Positions 48,826 to 58,012 of a DNA stretch of 64,000 nucleotides are shown here, one piece after another (the first letter of the stretch is position 1; each line of letters starts with the position of its first letter). The stretch lies in the NCBI RefSeq assembly GCF_018364065.1, contig NZ_JAGZMO010000003.1, positions 124,001 through 188,000 of the forward strand, in the 5' to 3' direction. A program made the translations under genes and the position numbers. The notes beneath the pieces were generated by a model. It searched no databases. It was not told where the DNA came from and saw only the letters and a program-made list of their open reading frames with translations. The DNA is from Veillonella sp. (GTDB taxonomy: Bacteria > Bacillota > Negativicutes > Veillonellales > Veillonellaceae).

Positions 48826-49932
48826 ATGAATAACGTCGATTTGACGTCTAAAACCAATGGGAGTGGCCTAAGTACATTACCGACCGTTACACCGCATCGT
48901 ACAGACATAATAGGTAGTTGGGCCGTAGTGGTTCTGACTGCCTTTTTATTTTGCGCAATTATCGTGGCGGTGGCCTTAGGCAGTGTGGTGATCCCTGCCG
49001 GCGAGGTAGTGGACATTATCCTGGCAAAAGTGGCCGGCAGCAATCCGGCTTCGGTAGCGCCCGCATTGGTAGACATAGTTTGGGATATTCGCGTGCCCCG
49101 CGTGTTATTGGCGGCCCTGGTGGGAGCAGGGTTGGCATTATCGGGCACAGTTATGCAAGCAACGGTGCAAAATCCGTTGGCGGAACCTTTCATTTTAGGT
49201 ATCGCGTCCGGAGCATCCGTTGGAGCCGTAGTGGCAATTTTATTGGGACATCTGCTAGGTGCAGTTCAGCTCGGCGTGCCCGTGTGGGCCTTCGGCGGAG
49301 CGGTTATAGCTACATTAGCAGTACTAGTGTTAGCCGGTTTGGGAACGAAGATTTCCACCGTTAAGTTAGTGTTGGCCGGTGCCGTTGTAGGCGCGTTGTG
49401 CACAGCACTGTCGAATTTTATCATTTATATGGCCGGTGATGCAGAAGGAATGCAGAGCGCGGCATTTTGGACGATGGGGTCATTAGCCGATGCTAAGTGG
49501 TCAATGTTATTGTGGCCAATTTTAGTAGTTGCCGGTATGGGCCTCTATTTTTTATCTCAAGTTCGAGTGCTCGATGCCTTACTTCTGGGCGAAGAAATGG
49601 CCATCACCTTAGGTATTAACGCAGTGCGTAAGCGCTATGTGTACATGGCCTGTGTGGCACTTTTGACCGGGGTGCTCGTATCACAATGCGGTATTATCGG
49701 ATTTGTGGGACTCGTGATTCCTCATATGTGCCGCAACATTGTAGGCGTCGGTCATAAACGCCTGTTGCCTGTAGTGATTTTAGGGGGCGCCATCTTCTTG
49801 GTATTGGCCGATCTCCTGTCTCGTGTATTGTTGCCGTCCGGCGATTTGCCAATCGGCATACTCACAGCGTTGCTGGGTGCCCCTTTATTTATGAAGCTCC
49901 TGTTCGGAAACAGCAAGAACTTCGGGGGCTGA
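48826..49932 (+). CDS. FecCD-family ABC permease (iron complex/cobalamin type)
   Basis: This 368-aa inner-membrane permease has about nine or ten helices and FecCD/BtuC signatures: RVPRVLLAALVGAGLALSGT, MQATVQNPLAEPFILGIASG, FWTMGSLADAKW, GEEMAITLGINAVRKRY and CGIIGFVGLVIPHMCRNIVG (coupling-helix region). It forms a homodimer with the ATPase downstream. ATG 48826 follows GAGGA. Ligand class (siderophore, haem or corrinoid) cannot be settled from sequence; the Fur-like promoter favours an iron ligand. First gene of the uptake island. Confidence 0.9.
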   Translation: MNNVDLTSKTNGSGLSTLPTVTPHRTDIIGSWAVVVLTAFLFCAIIVAVALGSVVIPAGEVVDIILAKVAGSNPASVAPALVDIVWDIRVPRVLLAALVGAGLALSGTVMQATVQNPLAEPFILGIASGASVGAVVAILLGHLLGAVQLGVPVWAFGGAVIATLAVLVLAGLGTKISTVKLVLAGAVVGALCTALSNFIIYMAGDAEGMQSAAFWTMGSLADAKWSMLLWPILVVAGMGLYFLSQVRVLDALLLGEEMAITLGINAVRKRYVYMACVALLTGVLVSQCGIIGFVGLVIPHMCRNIVGVGHKRLLPVVILGGAIFLVLADLLSRVLLPSGDLPIGILTALLGAPLFMKLLFGNSKNFGG

Positions 49933-50085
49933 GGGCAAGTCAGTTGGTATATAGGACGCCATTGTGCAGTGAAACGTTTGGTCGAATAGTAAGTGTGTCT
50001 ATTGGGTAAAACACGTATGCGGCACAGTGGTTTTGTACTGAATAATGAAGTGGTTGGATTAGAGGAGGCAAGGTCAGGAGTTCAT

Positions 50086-50946
50086 ATGCAAGAGATTGTA
50101 ATAAATAACTTGTCATATACGGTAGGTGACGCCAAGATTTTACGGGATATATCCTTAACCGTGCCGGCTAATAAGTTTGTGGCTCTTATGGGGCCTAACG
50201 GCTGCGGTAAGTCGACGTTGTTAAAACATTTGTATCGCGTGCTGCCTATGCAGAGCGGTGAAATTCGCTTTGACGGACAGCGACTGCAGGATATTCCTAT
50301 GCGGGAAGCGGCGCAGAAAATTGGCGTTATGGGTCAATTTCACGCGGTGAATTTTGACTTTACTGTATGGCAGATTGTAATGATGGGGCGTACGCCCTAT
50401 AAAAAAGGTTTCGACGATGATACGGAAGAGGATATGGCGTTGGCCCACAAGGCATTAATAACCGTGGGCATGGCCGAACAGGCCCATCGCAGTTTTTCCT
50501 CTTTATCGGGCGGGGAGCAGCAGCGTGTGATGCTGGCCCGCGTCCTTTGTCAGGAGCCGGAGTATTTAATTTTAGACGAACCTACAAATCATCTGGACAT
50601 TACGTACCAGTTGGAGTTGTTGGAGGTTATTAAACACTTAAACATCGGGGTGCTCGTTACGCTTCATGATTTGAATTTGGCATCCCTCTTCTGTGACGAA
50701 GTGTTCATTATGAAACAGGGACAACTTGTAGCACAGGGAGCGCCGCAGGATATTATTACACAGGAACTCATTGAAAATGTGTATGAAGTGCGGAGCAGTA
50801 TTTCCTATCATCCAGACGGCTCGCCGATTATCACCTATGGACGTCAGCCTTTACGGCATATGTCGATGGGGGCCGGCGGAAAGGCAGAGTCCATAAGGTC
50901 GGCCAATTCTGATGTGCATATTACATGGGGAGGCCCCGGCCTATGA
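50086..50946 (+). CDS. ABC transporter ATP-binding protein (FecE/FhuC type)
   Basis: This 286-aa ATPase powers the adjacent permease. Walker A GPNGCGKST (about residue 37), signature LSGGEQQRVMLARVL, Walker B YLILDEPTNHLD and the H-loop TLHDLNLA are all intact. I chose ATG 50086 with AGGAG just upstream; an upstream in-frame start at 49993 would add 31 residues with no family counterpart. Its stop overlaps the start of the binding protein gene as ATGA. It has a C-terminal tail of about 30 residues beyond the usual FecE end. Confidence 0.9.
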   Translation: MQEIVINNLSYTVGDAKILRDISLTVPANKFVALMGPNGCGKSTLLKHLYRVLPMQSGEIRFDGQRLQDIPMREAAQKIGVMGQFHAVNFDFTVWQIVMMGRTPYKKGFDDDTEEDMALAHKALITVGMAEQAHRSFSSLSGGEQQRVMLARVLCQEPEYLILDEPTNHLDITYQLELLEVIKHLNIGVLVTLHDLNLASLFCDEVFIMKQGQLVAQGAPQDIITQELIENVYEVRSSISYHPDGSPIITYGRQPLRHMSMGAGGKAESIRSANSDVHITWGGPGL

Positions 50947-51971
50947 TGTTTTCTTGGGAACGATGGAGCCGGCGGGTGATTGGTATTCTGAGTATTGCCG
51001 TGCTGTTGGTGGTGGCATGGTTTTCCTACACGAACGGCCATTGGCGTGTGATCGGTCAGGGCAACGACAATCGCAGCGGCATTGTCATACAGAATGTAGA
51101 CAGTGACGGCAAGCCGTTGGAATTCACGTATAAGGGACCGCCGCAGCGGGTCATCAGTACATACCCGGGCGCGACGGAGTTGCTCATTGACTTGGGGCTG
51201 GAGAAGCATATTGTCGGCACGGTGGCACCCTATGGTGAAGAGCCGCCTCGATATGCGGCAAAGTATGCAGCCCTGCCTCTACTGACAAACGCCTATGTGC
51301 CAAGTCGGGAGCAGGTATTTGCGGCCCAACCGGATTTGATTATCGGATGGTCGCATCATTTTACACCGGCCGCGCTGGGAGATGTGCGGCAGTGGTATGA
51401 ACGAGATATTGGTGCGTATATAGTGCCGGCCACGATTCGCAAGAGCACGCCGACTATCGAAAGCAGTATATACCCCTTTATTGATGATATGGGACGATTG
51501 TTTCAAGTCCCGGACAAGGCAAGTGCCTATAAAGAACAATTACAAGCGCGAGTGCAGGCGGTGGAGGAACGAGTACAGGAGCGACAGTATAAGCCGAATG
51601 TCATTATTTTACAGGCCCATGGGCATAGTACGTATAGCTTATACGGTCCCATTTATCTCGTTGACGACATCGTTAAAAAAGCGGGCGGTCATAATTTGAC
51701 TGACCGGCAAATTTCAATAGTAGGACCGGAGCGGGTGTTGGCGTTCGATCCTGATGTAATTGTGTATGTAACCGTAAGCCGTGGAGACCGCGCATTGACG
51801 GATGAAGAAGCAAGAGCGGAGTTGTTGAGTGATCCGAACTTGCGCAATATGCGGGCGATTCGCGAAGGCCGAATTGTGACGGTGCCTTTCGCGGATGTAA
51901 ATAACGGTAACGGACGTGTGGTAGATGCCTTGGAAAAAATTGCCCTTGGCTTTGAGGAGGACAGTAAATAA
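50943..51971 (+). CDS. Membrane-anchored ABC substrate-binding protein (FecB/BtuF fold)
   Basis: This 342-aa class III periplasmic binding protein has a two-lobe fold: RVISTYPGATELLIDLGLEK and QPDLIIGWSHHF in the first lobe, a long linker helix around SAYKEQLQARVQAVEERVQE and GGHNLTDR, VLAFDPDVIVYV in the second. The N-terminus has basic residues and one hydrophobic segment (GILSIAVLLVVAWFSY) with no lipobox Cys, so it is probably a signal anchor rather than a lipoprotein, unlike the second binding protein at 63475. The ATG lies in the ATGA overlap with the ATPase gene, after GGGGAGG. Its stop overlaps the receptor's start. Confidence 0.87.
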   Translation: MMFSWERWSRRVIGILSIAVLLVVAWFSYTNGHWRVIGQGNDNRSGIVIQNVDSDGKPLEFTYKGPPQRVISTYPGATELLIDLGLEKHIVGTVAPYGEEPPRYAAKYAALPLLTNAYVPSREQVFAAQPDLIIGWSHHFTPAALGDVRQWYERDIGAYIVPATIRKSTPTIESSIYPFIDDMGRLFQVPDKASAYKEQLQARVQAVEERVQERQYKPNVIILQAHGHSTYSLYGPIYLVDDIVKKAGGHNLTDRQISIVGPERVLAFDPDVIVYVTVSRGDRALTDEEARAELLSDPNLRNMRAIREGRIVTVPFADVNNGNGRVVDALEKIALGFEEDSK

Positions 51972-53881
51972 TGGATTCAAGAAATGTTGTGTGTGGACGA
52001 TTGATGCGAGCTGCTTTGGCGGCCTTTGTAGTAACAGCAGGCGGAACTGCTTTATCTTATGCAGCTGATGATACAAGCGTTTACGATTTGGGAGAAGTGC
52101 TTGTAACGGCAAACCGCGTGGCGGAAAAGAAAATTGATGTGCCGGCCGATACGACGGTTATCACGTCTAAAGATATTGAAAAAGGCAACTACAGCAGTGT
52201 ATCTGATGCGTTGAAAGCCAACAATGTGCCGGTTGTACAGAAAGGCTTTGCCGCTTATCCGGAGCTTAACGGCGACACTCGTGTGCTCGTTATGGTAAAC
52301 GGCCGCCGCATGAACTGGGATCATCTCATCGTATCCGGTGCGAACAATGCTATCGATATCGACCAGTTCCCGGTAGAAAACATTGACCGTATCGAAGTAG
52401 TTAAGGGACCTAACTCCTCCCTATATGGTGAACGTGCCGTGGCCGGTGTTATCAACATTATCACAAAGCAGGGCATTGAAGGTCAGCAGACGACAGTGCG
52501 CGGCGAAGTGGGCACTTGGGGCTATCGCAAGGCATCCATTGTTACGCAGGGCGGCGATGAAAAGAACGCGTACTTCGTAACTTACAGCAAAGAAAAACAG
52601 AAAAATTACGAATATAAAGATGTAAACGGCAACAAACATGTATTCCCGGACACATCCATTGACCGCGATGCGTTTACAGCCCGTTTCGATCATTACTACA
52701 CAGAAGACCATTTAAGCTTGGATTTCTCTTACAATCACAGAAATGACGGCTTCGGCATTTACTTAAGTGATCCTACAACCGGTACCGCTTATGGCGCCGG
52801 CATGAAGTCGAAAACAATTGATACTTCTTATGGTGCTACGTATTACTTCGGTGAAGGTAACGACACCTTTATTCGTACATACCGTAACTCGGAACGTGCC
52901 AATGCGCCGTTTGCGGGCACACCATACACCCATGACTTGGGCATGTTCGGCGTGGAAGGCCAGAAAACTTGGAAACTGGGCGACCACACCTTAATCAGTG
53001 GTGCTACGTATAATCGTGAAACCATTGATGAAACTAATGACGGTGTAAGCTTCGACAAAACAGCGACTTCTAAAGCGGCTTATGTGGAAGATAAATGGGA
53101 ATTGGGCAAAGGCTGGACAGCTAATATCGGTACCCGTTATGAACACCACAACACCTTCGGCGGTGACTGGGCGTCTCATATCGGCATTAACAAGAAACTC
53201 GACGACCGTACGCACGTGTACGCATCCTGGGGCCAGGCGGTAAATAATCCGACCTTGAAAATGCTCTATGCAAATTCCCCGTACTGGATCGGCAATCCTG
53301 ATTTGAAACAGGAAAAATCCTACACGTACACAATCGGTGCGGACAGCCAGATCAATGATCGCCTCAACGTATCCGCAAGCATTTTCGAAAGTCACTTGAA
53401 AGACGCCCTCGACTGGGTATGGGATACAAGCATTTCAAAAACCGTTTACTACAACGTAAATAAGGAAAAACGTCAGGGTTTGAACTTGAGCGCCACTTAC
53501 AAATTGGATGATGCTTGGAAGGTGAAAGCCTTCTACAATTACTTGCGTCAGCATGTAGATACAGGCAGCGGTATGGTGAATGACGATAAGAACCGCCATC
53601 CGAACACCTATGGTTTGGAACTTACTTACGAAAAAAATCGCTGGTCCGTTATTAATACCTTGCAGTACGTAACCGGCCGTTCCACCGCGTACTACACCGA
53701 TTCACAGTACTTCACCTGGGATGTGAACGTGAACTACAAATTGAACGAATCCACTAAGTTATATGCACAGGGCTTCAACTTGACTGATGAATCTTATGAA
53801 GTGGAACCATACAACTACCCTGTAGGTGCTTATGCAATGCCGGGCCGTCATTTTGTAGCCGGTGTGGAACACAAATTCTAA
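51971..53881 (+). CDS. TonB-dependent outer-membrane receptor 1
   Basis: This 636-aa receptor has a signal peptide (cleavage near LSYA-AD), a probable TonB box in VYDLGEVLVTA, a plug domain (DVPADTTVITSKDIEKGNYS, RIEVVKGPNSSLYGERAVAG) and a 22-strand barrel ending in HFVAGVEHKF with the terminal Phe needed for insertion. Size and plug resemble BtuB/CirA-type receptors, but the ligand is not determinable. The start overlaps the binding-protein stop by one base (TAATG), so receptor and importer are cotranslated and probably share a ligand. The paralogue at 56008 is very similar. Confidence 0.93.
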   Translation: MDSRNVVCGRLMRAALAAFVVTAGGTALSYAADDTSVYDLGEVLVTANRVAEKKIDVPADTTVITSKDIEKGNYSSVSDALKANNVPVVQKGFAAYPELNGDTRVLVMVNGRRMNWDHLIVSGANNAIDIDQFPVENIDRIEVVKGPNSSLYGERAVAGVINIITKQGIEGQQTTVRGEVGTWGYRKASIVTQGGDEKNAYFVTYSKEKQKNYEYKDVNGNKHVFPDTSIDRDAFTARFDHYYTEDHLSLDFSYNHRNDGFGIYLSDPTTGTAYGAGMKSKTIDTSYGATYYFGEGNDTFIRTYRNSERANAPFAGTPYTHDLGMFGVEGQKTWKLGDHTLISGATYNRETIDETNDGVSFDKTATSKAAYVEDKWELGKGWTANIGTRYEHHNTFGGDWASHIGINKKLDDRTHVYASWGQAVNNPTLKMLYANSPYWIGNPDLKQEKSYTYTIGADSQINDRLNVSASIFESHLKDALDWVWDTSISKTVYYNVNKEKRQGLNLSATYKLDDAWKVKAFYNYLRQHVDTGSGMVNDDKNRHPNTYGLELTYEKNRWSVINTLQYVTGRSTAYYTDSQYFTWDVNVNYKLNESTKLYAQGFNLTDESYEVEPYNYPVGAYAMPGRHFVAGVEHKF

Positions 53882-53899
53882 GCCAAGAAAATATAGATG

Positions 53900-53922
53900 C
53901 AACCGGGCATACATAGCCCGGT
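53900..53922 (+). other. Hairpin between receptor 1 and exbB
   Basis: ACCGGGC/GCCCGGT around 7 nt without a T-run. It is more likely an mRNA-stability or attenuating hairpin than a full terminator. Confidence 0.4.
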
Positions 53923-53982
53923 TCGCCTATGGAATATAAGTTAAGAGTCGAATTATTATTTGATAGAAAAGAGGATATACAC

Positions 53983-54585
53983 ATGGAAGTTTTAGAGTTA
54001 TTTCATCAGGGCGGACTGGTAATGTACCCATTACTGTTATGCTCCATTATTTCAATTGCTATTTTAGTAGAACGTTTACGTACGTATAAGGCGGCTGAGT
54101 CCAATATGACGAAGTTGCGCGAGGAAATTCCTCGTTTAACAGAAGAGCAAAATCTTAGTGGTTTGGAAGCGTTGTGTGCTGAAGACGGCGGCGTTGCGTC
54201 TGAAATGTTGACTGCAGCGATTCGTCGTGACACGATTAAGTCTAAAAGTGCGGCCTTACAGGGCGCAGCCGGTGCGATTGCCGGTCGTCTTCGTTCCCGT
54301 TTAAACTATTTGGAAACGATCGTAACATTGTCCCCATTGTTGGGCTTGTTGGGTACCGTAACCGGTATGATCAGCTCCTTCAGCGTACTTTCCGTATCTG
54401 ACGGCCAGCCGTTCGCCATTACCGGCGGTGTAGGCGAAGCGTTGATTGCGACAGCAACCGGCCTTTGTGTGGCTATTATCGCCTTGGTTATTCACGCGTA
54501 CTTGGTTCAGAAACAGGATAAATTGATTACTGATATGGAAGAAATCAGTAATGTGTACATGAATTCCGTAGCGGATATCGCGTAA
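53983..54585 (+). CDS. exbB: ExbB (MotA/TolQ/ExbB proton channel)
   Basis: This 200-aa inner-membrane protein has three membrane helices. The first is at about residues 12-32 (GLVMYPLLLCSIISIAILVE), followed by a cytoplasmic loop and the conserved channel block TIVTLSPLLGLLGTVTGMIS and EALIATATGLCVAIIALVIH. It forms the proton-driven motor with ExbD that energises TonB. ATG 53983 follows GAGG; an in-frame ATG at 53929 lacks a ribosome binding site. ExbD begins 13 bp later. Confidence 0.93.
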   Translation: MEVLELFHQGGLVMYPLLLCSIISIAILVERLRTYKAAESNMTKLREEIPRLTEEQNLSGLEALCAEDGGVASEMLTAAIRRDTIKSKSAALQGAAGAIAGRLRSRLNYLETIVTLSPLLGLLGTVTGMISSFSVLSVSDGQPFAITGGVGEALIATATGLCVAIIALVIHAYLVQKQDKLITDMEEISNVYMNSVADIA

Positions 54586-54598
54586 GAGGGCCGAATCT

Positions 54599-55006
54599 AT
54601 GCAACTGAGAAGCCTTCGAACCACAAGCAAACCAAAGCTCATGATCATTCCGATGATCGACATTATATTCTTCCTATTAGTGTTCTTTATGATGAGCATG
54701 CTGTCCATGGTGGTACAGCGTTCCATGCCGGTTAACCTGCCGACCGCTTCGGCCGGCGCCGTAGACATTCAGCGTAAAATCCCGATTACCATTACAGAAG
54801 ACGGGAGCATTTATGTTGAACAGGACAAAATGGACTTGAACGGCATGGTAAAACGTCTGCAGCTTGAAAAAGCGAAGGGCGAAGACATTACGATTATTTT
54901 ACGAGCTGATACAAAAGCGCAGTACGGTGCTTTCGTACAGGTTCTTGATACGTTGAAAACCATGCAGTTGACGAAGATTGCGGTGGCAACGGAAAGCAGC
55001 AAGTAG
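54599..55006 (+). CDS. exbD: ExbD (biopolymer transport, TolR-like)
   Basis: This 135-aa protein has one N-terminal membrane helix containing the essential Asp (PMIDIIFFLLVFFMMSML) and a periplasmic TolR/ExbD domain (ITITEDGSIYVEQDKMDL, IILRADTKAQYGAFVQVLDT). It partners ExbB in using the proton motive force. It is located directly between exbB and tonB. Confidence 0.93.
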   Translation: MQLRSLRTTSKPKLMIIPMIDIIFFLLVFFMMSMLSMVVQRSMPVNLPTASAGAVDIQRKIPITITEDGSIYVEQDKMDLNGMVKRLQLEKAKGEDITIILRADTKAQYGAFVQVLDTLKTMQLTKIAVATESSK

Positions 55007-55015
55007 GTGAAGCTT

Positions 55016-55771
55016 ATGAGTGAACATGTACAGCAGGTGCAGGAAAATGTAAACTCCGGCTCATCGCCATTTGCTCACATTTATAAAAATCGCTGGCGTA
55101 CAGCTATCATCAGCTCCTTGGTGATTAACTGTTTTTTAGTGGGAGGATTGATTTGGTCCTTTACACAGAAACCGGATTTGCAAATTGATACGACGCCGGT
55201 GGAAATCAGTGTGTTAGGCGACGGCCCGGCGTTGGGTGGCCCGAAAATTTCCGCACCCGCCCCGGCAGCCGTACAGGCACCGCCTCCATTGACTGCACAG
55301 GAAGTGGCAGATATTCAAAATGGTGTGCCTGTGAAGCAAATGATGGAACCTACTGCGAAACCGCAACCGACTCCGGTTGTGCCTACGCCGGGTGGCATTA
55401 ACAGCGATTATGGCAGCGGCGCACAGGGCGGTACTGCGGAAGGCGGCACCGGTGCAGGTGGCGACGGAACAGGGACTGATCCTAACGGCGGCAGCGGTGA
55501 CGGCGGTGAAGGAACCGGCGGTTCTCAAACTGTAGTGGAGCCGTTGCAATTTTTGGGCGACCGCTCTCTTGATGGTTACTCCGGCACGGTAGTGATTCAT
55601 GTTGTTGTGAATGAATCGGGCCGCGCTGTAGAAGCGTATGTGGAACAGTCCAGTGGTGACGGCGCTTATGACCGTGCAGCCAGAGCGCGTGCGAAGAACA
55701 GCGCATACAGTCCTAAAACAGTAAACGGTCAACCCGTTGTGTCAGAAGGACGCATTACATTTAGAAACTAA
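55016..55771 (+). CDS. tonB: TonB energy transducer with Gly-rich linker
   Basis: This 251-aa protein has one membrane helix at about residues 34-55 (IISSLVINCFLVGGLIWSF), a Pro/Ala-rich segment (SAPAPAAVQAPPPLTAQEV), then a Gly/Asp/Thr-rich linker of about 40 residues in place of the usual Pro-Lys rod, and a C-terminal TonB domain (YSGTVVIHVVVNESGRAVEA, AARARAKNSAYSPKTVNGQP). It contacts the TonB box of the receptors in this cluster. I chose ATG 55016 with AGGTGA upstream; a GTG at 55007 touching the exbD stop is an alternative. Confidence 0.9.
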   Translation: MSEHVQQVQENVNSGSSPFAHIYKNRWRTAIISSLVINCFLVGGLIWSFTQKPDLQIDTTPVEISVLGDGPALGGPKISAPAPAAVQAPPPLTAQEVADIQNGVPVKQMMEPTAKPQPTPVVPTPGGINSDYGSGAQGGTAEGGTGAGGDGTGTDPNGGSGDGGEGTGGSQTVVEPLQFLGDRSLDGYSGTVVIHVVVNESGRAVEAYVEQSSGDGAYDRAARARAKNSAYSPKTVNGQPVVSEGRITFRN

Positions 55772-55806
55772 TTAAACATCGTTAGGGAACGATACGAAAC
55801 AATACA

Positions 55807-55831
55807 ATCGGGAGCACATAGGCGCTCCCGA
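55807..55831 (+). other. Hairpin after tonB
   Basis: ATCGGGAGC/GCTCCCGAT around 7 nt with no T-run; a weak terminator or processing site. Confidence 0.45.
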
Positions 55832-55900
55832 TTCTGATGTTGTTGATGGTGTGTGAAGGCCGCCCTGTGAGGTGTAGACGGGTGCGGCGGAGTTTTTGTG

Positions 55901-55999
55901 GGTAGGTGAAGCCCCTATTACATGGGTTAGGTGTAGCCCCTGTTTTGAGGGTTTGGTATAGCCCTTGTTGTGCAGGCTAGGTATAGCCCCCCGTTTGGA
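55901..55999 (+). repeat. 25-bp tandem repeat running into the receptor 2 ribosome binding site
   Basis: Four units (24, 25, 25, 25 bp) of the GGTTAGGTGTAGCCCCTGTTTTGAG type start at 55901, 55925, 55950 and 55975. The last ends TTTGGA and supplies the first bases of the GGAGG (55997-56001) that precedes ATG 56008. Confidence 0.85.
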
Positions 56000-56007
56000 G
56001 GACTAAA

Positions 56008-57948
56008 ATGAGAAAGAATCAGAATCACTTAGGGAATAAAAATAAGGCGCTTTTGTCAGCGCTTGCGTTAACGATGGTAACAGGTAGTGTGTGGGCTGCG
56101 GATGTGACAGACGACAGTGTGTATGATTTGGGTGAAATCATCGTAACGGCCAGTCGTTTACAGGAAAAGAAAATCGATGTACCGGCTGATACAACGGTAA
56201 TTACGGCGGCGCAGATTGAAAAAGGCAATTATAATAATGTATCCGATGCGCTGAAAGCCAACAATATACCGGTTGTTCAGAAGGGGTTCGCAGCTTACCC
56301 TGAATTGAATGGCGATACACGCGTGCTCGTCATGGTAAACGGTCGCAAAATGAACTGGGACCACCTGGTTGTGTCCGGCGCTTCCAATGCCATCGATATC
56401 GATCAGATTCCGATGGACAATATTGACCACATCGAAGTGGTAAAGGGGCCAAACTCCGCATTGTATGGTGAACGTGCGGTGGCCGGCGTTATTAATATTA
56501 TTACGAAAACGCCGACGGAAGGATCCAGCACAAAAGTGCGTGCAGAACTAGGCAGTTGGGGTTATCGCAAAGGCTCTGTGATTACGCAGGGCGGCGATGA
56601 AAAGAACGGCTACTTCGTATCCTATACGAAAGAGCGTCGAGACAATGTGCATTACAAAGATTATCAGGGCAATTCACACGAGTTTCCGGATAGTTATATT
56701 AACCGCGACAAGTGGACGGCCCGCTATGACCGCTACATTGGCGAAGACGATTTGCTAAGCGTAGATTTCAGCCGTGTGGAAAAGAACGACGGTTACGGCA
56801 TTCGACTTAAAAATCCATTAACAGGTACTGTAACCGGTGCGGGCAATGTGAAAGACACGGTAGATATGAGTTACGGCGTAACGTATAACTTCGGTCTTGA
56901 TAAAGGGACTTTCATCCGTGCGTACCGCAATACGGAAAGCAGTGACTCCGGTTTCGGCAGCGGATCTTCTTCAAGCACGTATGGCCATGACTTATCCATG
57001 GACGGTTTGGAAGGGCAAAAGACATGGAAGCTCGATAACCATACATTAATTAGTGGGGTTACATATAACCAGGAGCACATTAAAGAAGAAAATAACGGCG
57101 TTTACCTTGATAAATCTATGATTAGCAAGGCTGTTTACGTGGAAGATAAATGGGAATTGGGTCGCGGTTGGACAGCTAACTTCGGTACCCGTTATGAGCA
57201 TCAGGATACCTTTGGCGGTGATTTTGCATCACACATCGGTTTAAACAAAAAGCTGGATGATAAAACGCATGCGTACATTTCCTGGGGGCAGGCGGTAAAC
57301 AATCCGACCTTGAAAATGCTCTATGCGAACACTGAGTTCTGGCGCGGCAATCCTGATTTGGACCAGGAAAAATCCCAAACCATAACACTCGGTATGGACA
57401 GTAATGTGTCGGATAAATTGACCGTGTCGGCCAGCGTGTTCCACAGCCGCCTGAAAAACGCCTTATCTTGGGTGAACGGTTATTATGATACCTCCAATAA
57501 CTATGTGCAGGGATATTATGAAAACGTAAACCGTGAAAAACGTCAGGGCTTAAATTTGAGCGCTACGTACAAATTCACTGACGCGTGGAGCGCCAAAGCG
57601 GGTTACAGCTATTTACAAATAAAACAGGATACAGGCAGCGGTTATGTGGATTCTACGGACAATCGTAATCCGAACCGTTATAGTTTGGAAGTGTCCTATG
57701 AGAAAAATCGCTGGACTGTAAACAATGCGTTCCAGTATGTAACAGGACGATCCGTGAAGAAATACTCTGATTCTTCCTATTTTGTGTGGGATATGAATGT
57801 GAATTACAAGCTTAATGATTCAACGAAAATCTACGCACAGGCATTTAACTTGACCAATGAGTCCTATGAAGTGGAACCGTCCACGACCATCGGCTCCTAT
57901 GCAATGCCTGAGCGCCATTATGTAGTGGGCGTTGAACATAGCTTCTAG
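56008..57948 (+). CDS. TonB-dependent outer-membrane receptor 2 (paralogue of receptor 1)
   Basis: This 646-aa receptor has a signal peptide (ending GSVWA-AD), TonB-box-like VYDLGEIIVTA, a plug (DVPADTTVITAAQIEKGNYN, HIEVVKGPNSALYGERAVAG) and a barrel ending VVGVEHSF. Plug and many barrel strands are near-identical to receptor 1; differences concentrate in extracellular loops (for example GFGSGSSSSTYGHDL versus NAPFAGTPYTHDL). This suggests a duplication around exbBD-tonB followed by change in ligand or phage/immune-exposed loops. It follows a 25-bp tandem repeat and has its own ribosome binding site. Confidence 0.93.
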   Translation: MRKNQNHLGNKNKALLSALALTMVTGSVWAADVTDDSVYDLGEIIVTASRLQEKKIDVPADTTVITAAQIEKGNYNNVSDALKANNIPVVQKGFAAYPELNGDTRVLVMVNGRKMNWDHLVVSGASNAIDIDQIPMDNIDHIEVVKGPNSALYGERAVAGVINIITKTPTEGSSTKVRAELGSWGYRKGSVITQGGDEKNGYFVSYTKERRDNVHYKDYQGNSHEFPDSYINRDKWTARYDRYIGEDDLLSVDFSRVEKNDGYGIRLKNPLTGTVTGAGNVKDTVDMSYGVTYNFGLDKGTFIRAYRNTESSDSGFGSGSSSSTYGHDLSMDGLEGQKTWKLDNHTLISGVTYNQEHIKEENNGVYLDKSMISKAVYVEDKWELGRGWTANFGTRYEHQDTFGGDFASHIGLNKKLDDKTHAYISWGQAVNNPTLKMLYANTEFWRGNPDLDQEKSQTITLGMDSNVSDKLTVSASVFHSRLKNALSWVNGYYDTSNNYVQGYYENVNREKRQGLNLSATYKFTDAWSAKAGYSYLQIKQDTGSGYVDSTDNRNPNRYSLEVSYEKNRWTVNNAFQYVTGRSVKKYSDSSYFVWDMNVNYKLNDSTKIYAQAFNLTNESYEVEPSTTIGSYAMPERHYVVGVEHSF

Positions 57949-58012
57949 TTATAGCCGCAGTTAACTTTATAAGCTTGGCTAACTGTATAGGCCTTTAATA
58001 GTTAATGGTATG

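Noticed and set aside
49993..50085. Extended N-terminus of the first ABC ATPase
   Set aside because: The 31 extra residues have no family counterpart, while ATG 50086 has an AGGAG at normal distance.
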